15,839 bases of DNA, from NCBI GenBank assembly GCA_025357895.1, contig JANYLL010000265.1, forward strand, positions 1 through 15,839, given 5' to 3'. This stretch comes from Ignavibacteriota bacterium (lineage in GTDB: Bacteria > Bacteroidota > Ignavibacteria > Palsa-1295). The notes under the pieces were generated by a model. The model searched no databases. It worked only from the letters and a program-made list of their open reading frames with translations, and was not told the origin of the DNA. A program made the translations under genes and the position numbers. Of this stretch, positions 14,195 to 15,839 are shown piece after piece. Position 1 is the first letter of the stretch, and the number at the start of each line of letters is the position of its first letter.

Positions 14195-15839
14195 ATGCGT
14201 AAGCTTACCAGCTTTGCGGCCATCGGAGCGTTTGCGCTCTTGATGACCCTATCATTTGGGAATTCTTTTGCCCAAATTTTCAACTATGTTCCGTATCCGG
14301 TAATTTCTGATAATCAGGAAGATTACTATCCGGATGCACAGTACCTCGTTCCGGATGCACTTCCGGGCGGTGATCGCTATTTTCTTGTACCGATCTTTCT
14401 CTATAATGGAGTTGATCCGAGCAAGAATCCGAATACGCATGACCAGCTTCAGCCGGGTCCTGGCGGACGTCTTCCTGGCGTTGACGGTCAGTTCCTCGAG
14501 CCGATCAGAAGCTTCGAGTTTCAATTGAAATATCCTAATCAGGCTATCGAGCTTGATCAGAATCCTGCACATGGTTCACCGATCATGACTGTCGGACCAA
14601 CAAAGACCTCTGATGCTGAGAATTCTCTGGCACAGTCGTTCTATATCCGTTATACAGAACAATCTGCAAACGACGTCTCTAATCCTTTCAATCGTATCAT
14701 TCGTGTTACGGCTGCAAGTGAAGTACCTCTTCGCAGAACGGATCCTGTTATCGTTGATTCATCAACGGTACTTTGTTATATCCGTTTCCACATTATTCCG
14801 AACTGGACAGTTAACGTTGCACTTCTCCAGCTTGATTCGGCAAAGTTTGACGATCACTTAGGTGATCCTCAGTACGATCCGAATAACTTCGTGCGTGGTA
14901 ATCTCGGTGGCCATAGAGACCAGATCCGTGGACGTCTTCCTGTCGTTATAACAGGCCAGCCTATTATTGAACTTCGTCCGTTCTCAGAATTTAATACAAC
15001 AGACGGCAAGAATTTTGATCTGCTTCCGCAGCTCATTTTTGATCCGGCTGATCCAACGGCTAATAACAGCACCGTTCAGTTGCAGATCGATAATGCTACG
15101 GGATCTTCTCGTATCACTAATCTCAAGATCTGTTCAGATCAAACCTGGCTTCAGGTTGGTTTAACTGCAGGCGGCGGTCAGCCATGTATCTTTTTTCCGA
15201 GTATTACGAATTTCAATACTCAGAGTCAGATCATTAATGAACTTAAGACAATGTTCATCATCGCCAATGGCGCCGGTCTCGCACCGGGTGTCTACATTGG
15301 ATACGTTACTATGACAAGCCCTGGAGCGGGTAATTCACCGTTGCGTATTAAGGTAACATTTGTTGTGCGTGGTCGTCCGAATGAGCCAAATCCGGGCGCT
15401 GGAACAGGTATCCGTTTGCAGTTAACAAATTCCTGCACACCTACCTGCACAAGAACACTCTCTTTCGGAACAGGCGTAGGAGCTACCGATGGAGTAGATA
15501 TTCTTTATGGTGAAAATCTCTTCACAGTCGGCGATCGCTCTGCAGCACAGTCAAGTGTCGATTCTACAAAGCGTTGCTTTGCATATTTCGAATCACTTAA
15601 TCCAAATACGGACCCACTTTTCTTGGATCCGAACAATCTTGGTACAGTACGTGACTTCCGCACAGATAAAGCAGATAGCACACTATTGTATAAAGTAAAT
15701 TTCGGAACAGGCGGACCGCTTTGCTACCCGCTGAGCATCTGCTTCGATCCCACCGATCTTCCTGAAGGTTCACGCTTTGTTATCCGTGATGTTTTGAACG
15801 GATCACAATTCTCATTCGATATGCGCGAAGCGACTCAGG
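14195..15839 (+). CDS. Large secreted modular protein, 3' end outside window
   Basis: The frame is open for 548 codons and one extra base to the right edge, with no stop. A signal peptide 'MRKLTSFAAIGAFALLMTLS...NSFA' (1-26, cleavage before Q27) begins it. Residues about 45-230 ('FLVPIFLYNG', 'IRSFEFQLKYPNQAIELDQ', 'VLCYIRFHIIPNWTVNVALLQL') resemble a cohesin-type sandwich. Residues about 267-393 ('DQTWLQVG', 'GLAPGVYIGYVTMTSPGAGN', 'IKVTFVV') resemble a BACON-like or related beta-sandwich. From 422 onward the sequence shares spaced residues with positions 1824-1942 of the giant adhesin: an L-x-FG-x-G-x3-TD block and later a YP-x2-IC-x2-P block. In the giant protein that module lies shortly before the sorting domain, so a T9SS sorting domain just past the window is expected. 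Start is chosen by its Shine-Dalgarno. Export is firm; the domain calls are by eye. Confidence 0.85.
   Translation, partial: MRKLTSFAAIGAFALLMTLSFGNSFAQIFNYVPYPVISDNQEDYYPDAQYLVPDALPGGDRYFLVPIFLYNGVDPSKNPNTHDQLQPGPGGRLPGVDGQFLEPIRSFEFQLKYPNQAIELDQNPAHGSPIMTVGPTKTSDAENSLAQSFYIRYTEQSANDVSNPFNRIIRVTAASEVPLRRTDPVIVDSSTVLCYIRFHIIPNWTVNVALLQLDSAKFDDHLGDPQYDPNNFVRGNLGGHRDQIRGRLPVVITGQPIIELRPFSEFNTTDGKNFDLLPQLIFDPADPTANNSTVQLQIDNATGSSRITNLKICSDQTWLQVGLTAGGGQPCIFFPSITNFNTQSQIINELKTMFIIANGAGLAPGVYIGYVTMTSPGAGNSPLRIKVTFVVRGRPNEPNPGAGTGIRLQLTNSCTPTCTRTLSFGTGVGATDGVDILYGENLFTVGDRSAAQSSVDSTKRCFAYFESLNPNTDPLFLDPNNLGTVRDFRTDKADSTLLYKVNFGTGGPLCYPLSICFDPTDLPEGSRFVIRDVLNGSQFSFDMREATQ

Noticed and set aside
1..15839. 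CRISPR arrays, insertion sequences, phage genes, att sites or toxin-antitoxin pairs
   Set aside because: I looked and saw no regularly spaced direct repeats, transposase or integrase motifs, or small paired ORFs with such motifs. The tRNA has no integrase gene or repeated 3' end nearby.

Overview
The window looks like a chromosomal segment from a free-living member of the Bacteroidota/Chlorobiota (FCB) group, most like Ignavibacteria or Kapabacteria. This assignment is inference. It rests on C-terminal type IX secretion (T9SS) sorting domains of the 'FALEQNYPNPFN' type, two copies of a TATATTTG box that fits the Bacteroidota -7 promoter consensus TAnnTTTG, and a lack of Shine-Dalgarno sequences in front of the housekeeping genes. 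Every gene I accept is on the + strand.

Positions 1-3124 are a cell-envelope and housekeeping block: the 3' end of a TPR-protein gene, then alr (alanine racemase), manC (mannose-1-phosphate guanylyltransferase; its start overlaps alr by 8 nt) and a small RlpA-like lipoprotein gene 12 nt further on. alr, manC and rlpA look like one operon. A REP-like palindrome lies between the TPR gene and alr. Positions 3125-3422 hold a promoter-like box, a leader hairpin that runs into the 5' end of a tRNA, and tRNA-Arg(CCG). Next comes a membrane-anchored TPR protein (3423-4151), and then a leader of about 260 nt with two GNRA-capped hairpins.

From 4430 to the right edge there are four consecutive genes for secreted proteins. 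The first is a 2087-residue beta-helix adhesin with Chlamydia-Pmp-like GGAI/FxxN repeats and a T9SS sorting domain. The second is a 636-residue T9SS cargo with a dockerin-like pair of calcium loops and a cohesin-like domain. The third is a 427-residue T9SS cargo that probably has two cohesin-like domains. The fourth is a large secreted protein (548 residues visible, open at the right edge) with a cohesin-like region, a BACON-like region and a module shared with the giant adhesin. Strong perfect hairpins follow the first two of these genes. Three of the four have a good Shine-Dalgarno sequence, which none of the housekeeping genes has.

My reading is that the right two thirds encode a cell-surface set of modular proteins exported by Sec and then T9SS. 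The modules may interact with each other (cohesin/dockerin-like) or build an adhesive or structural layer. No T9SS machinery gene is in the window. The domain calls beyond the sorting domains, the GGAI repeats and the catalytic motifs were made by eye and are marked as such. No gene-free stretch exceeds 300 bases; the longest is 4152-4429.
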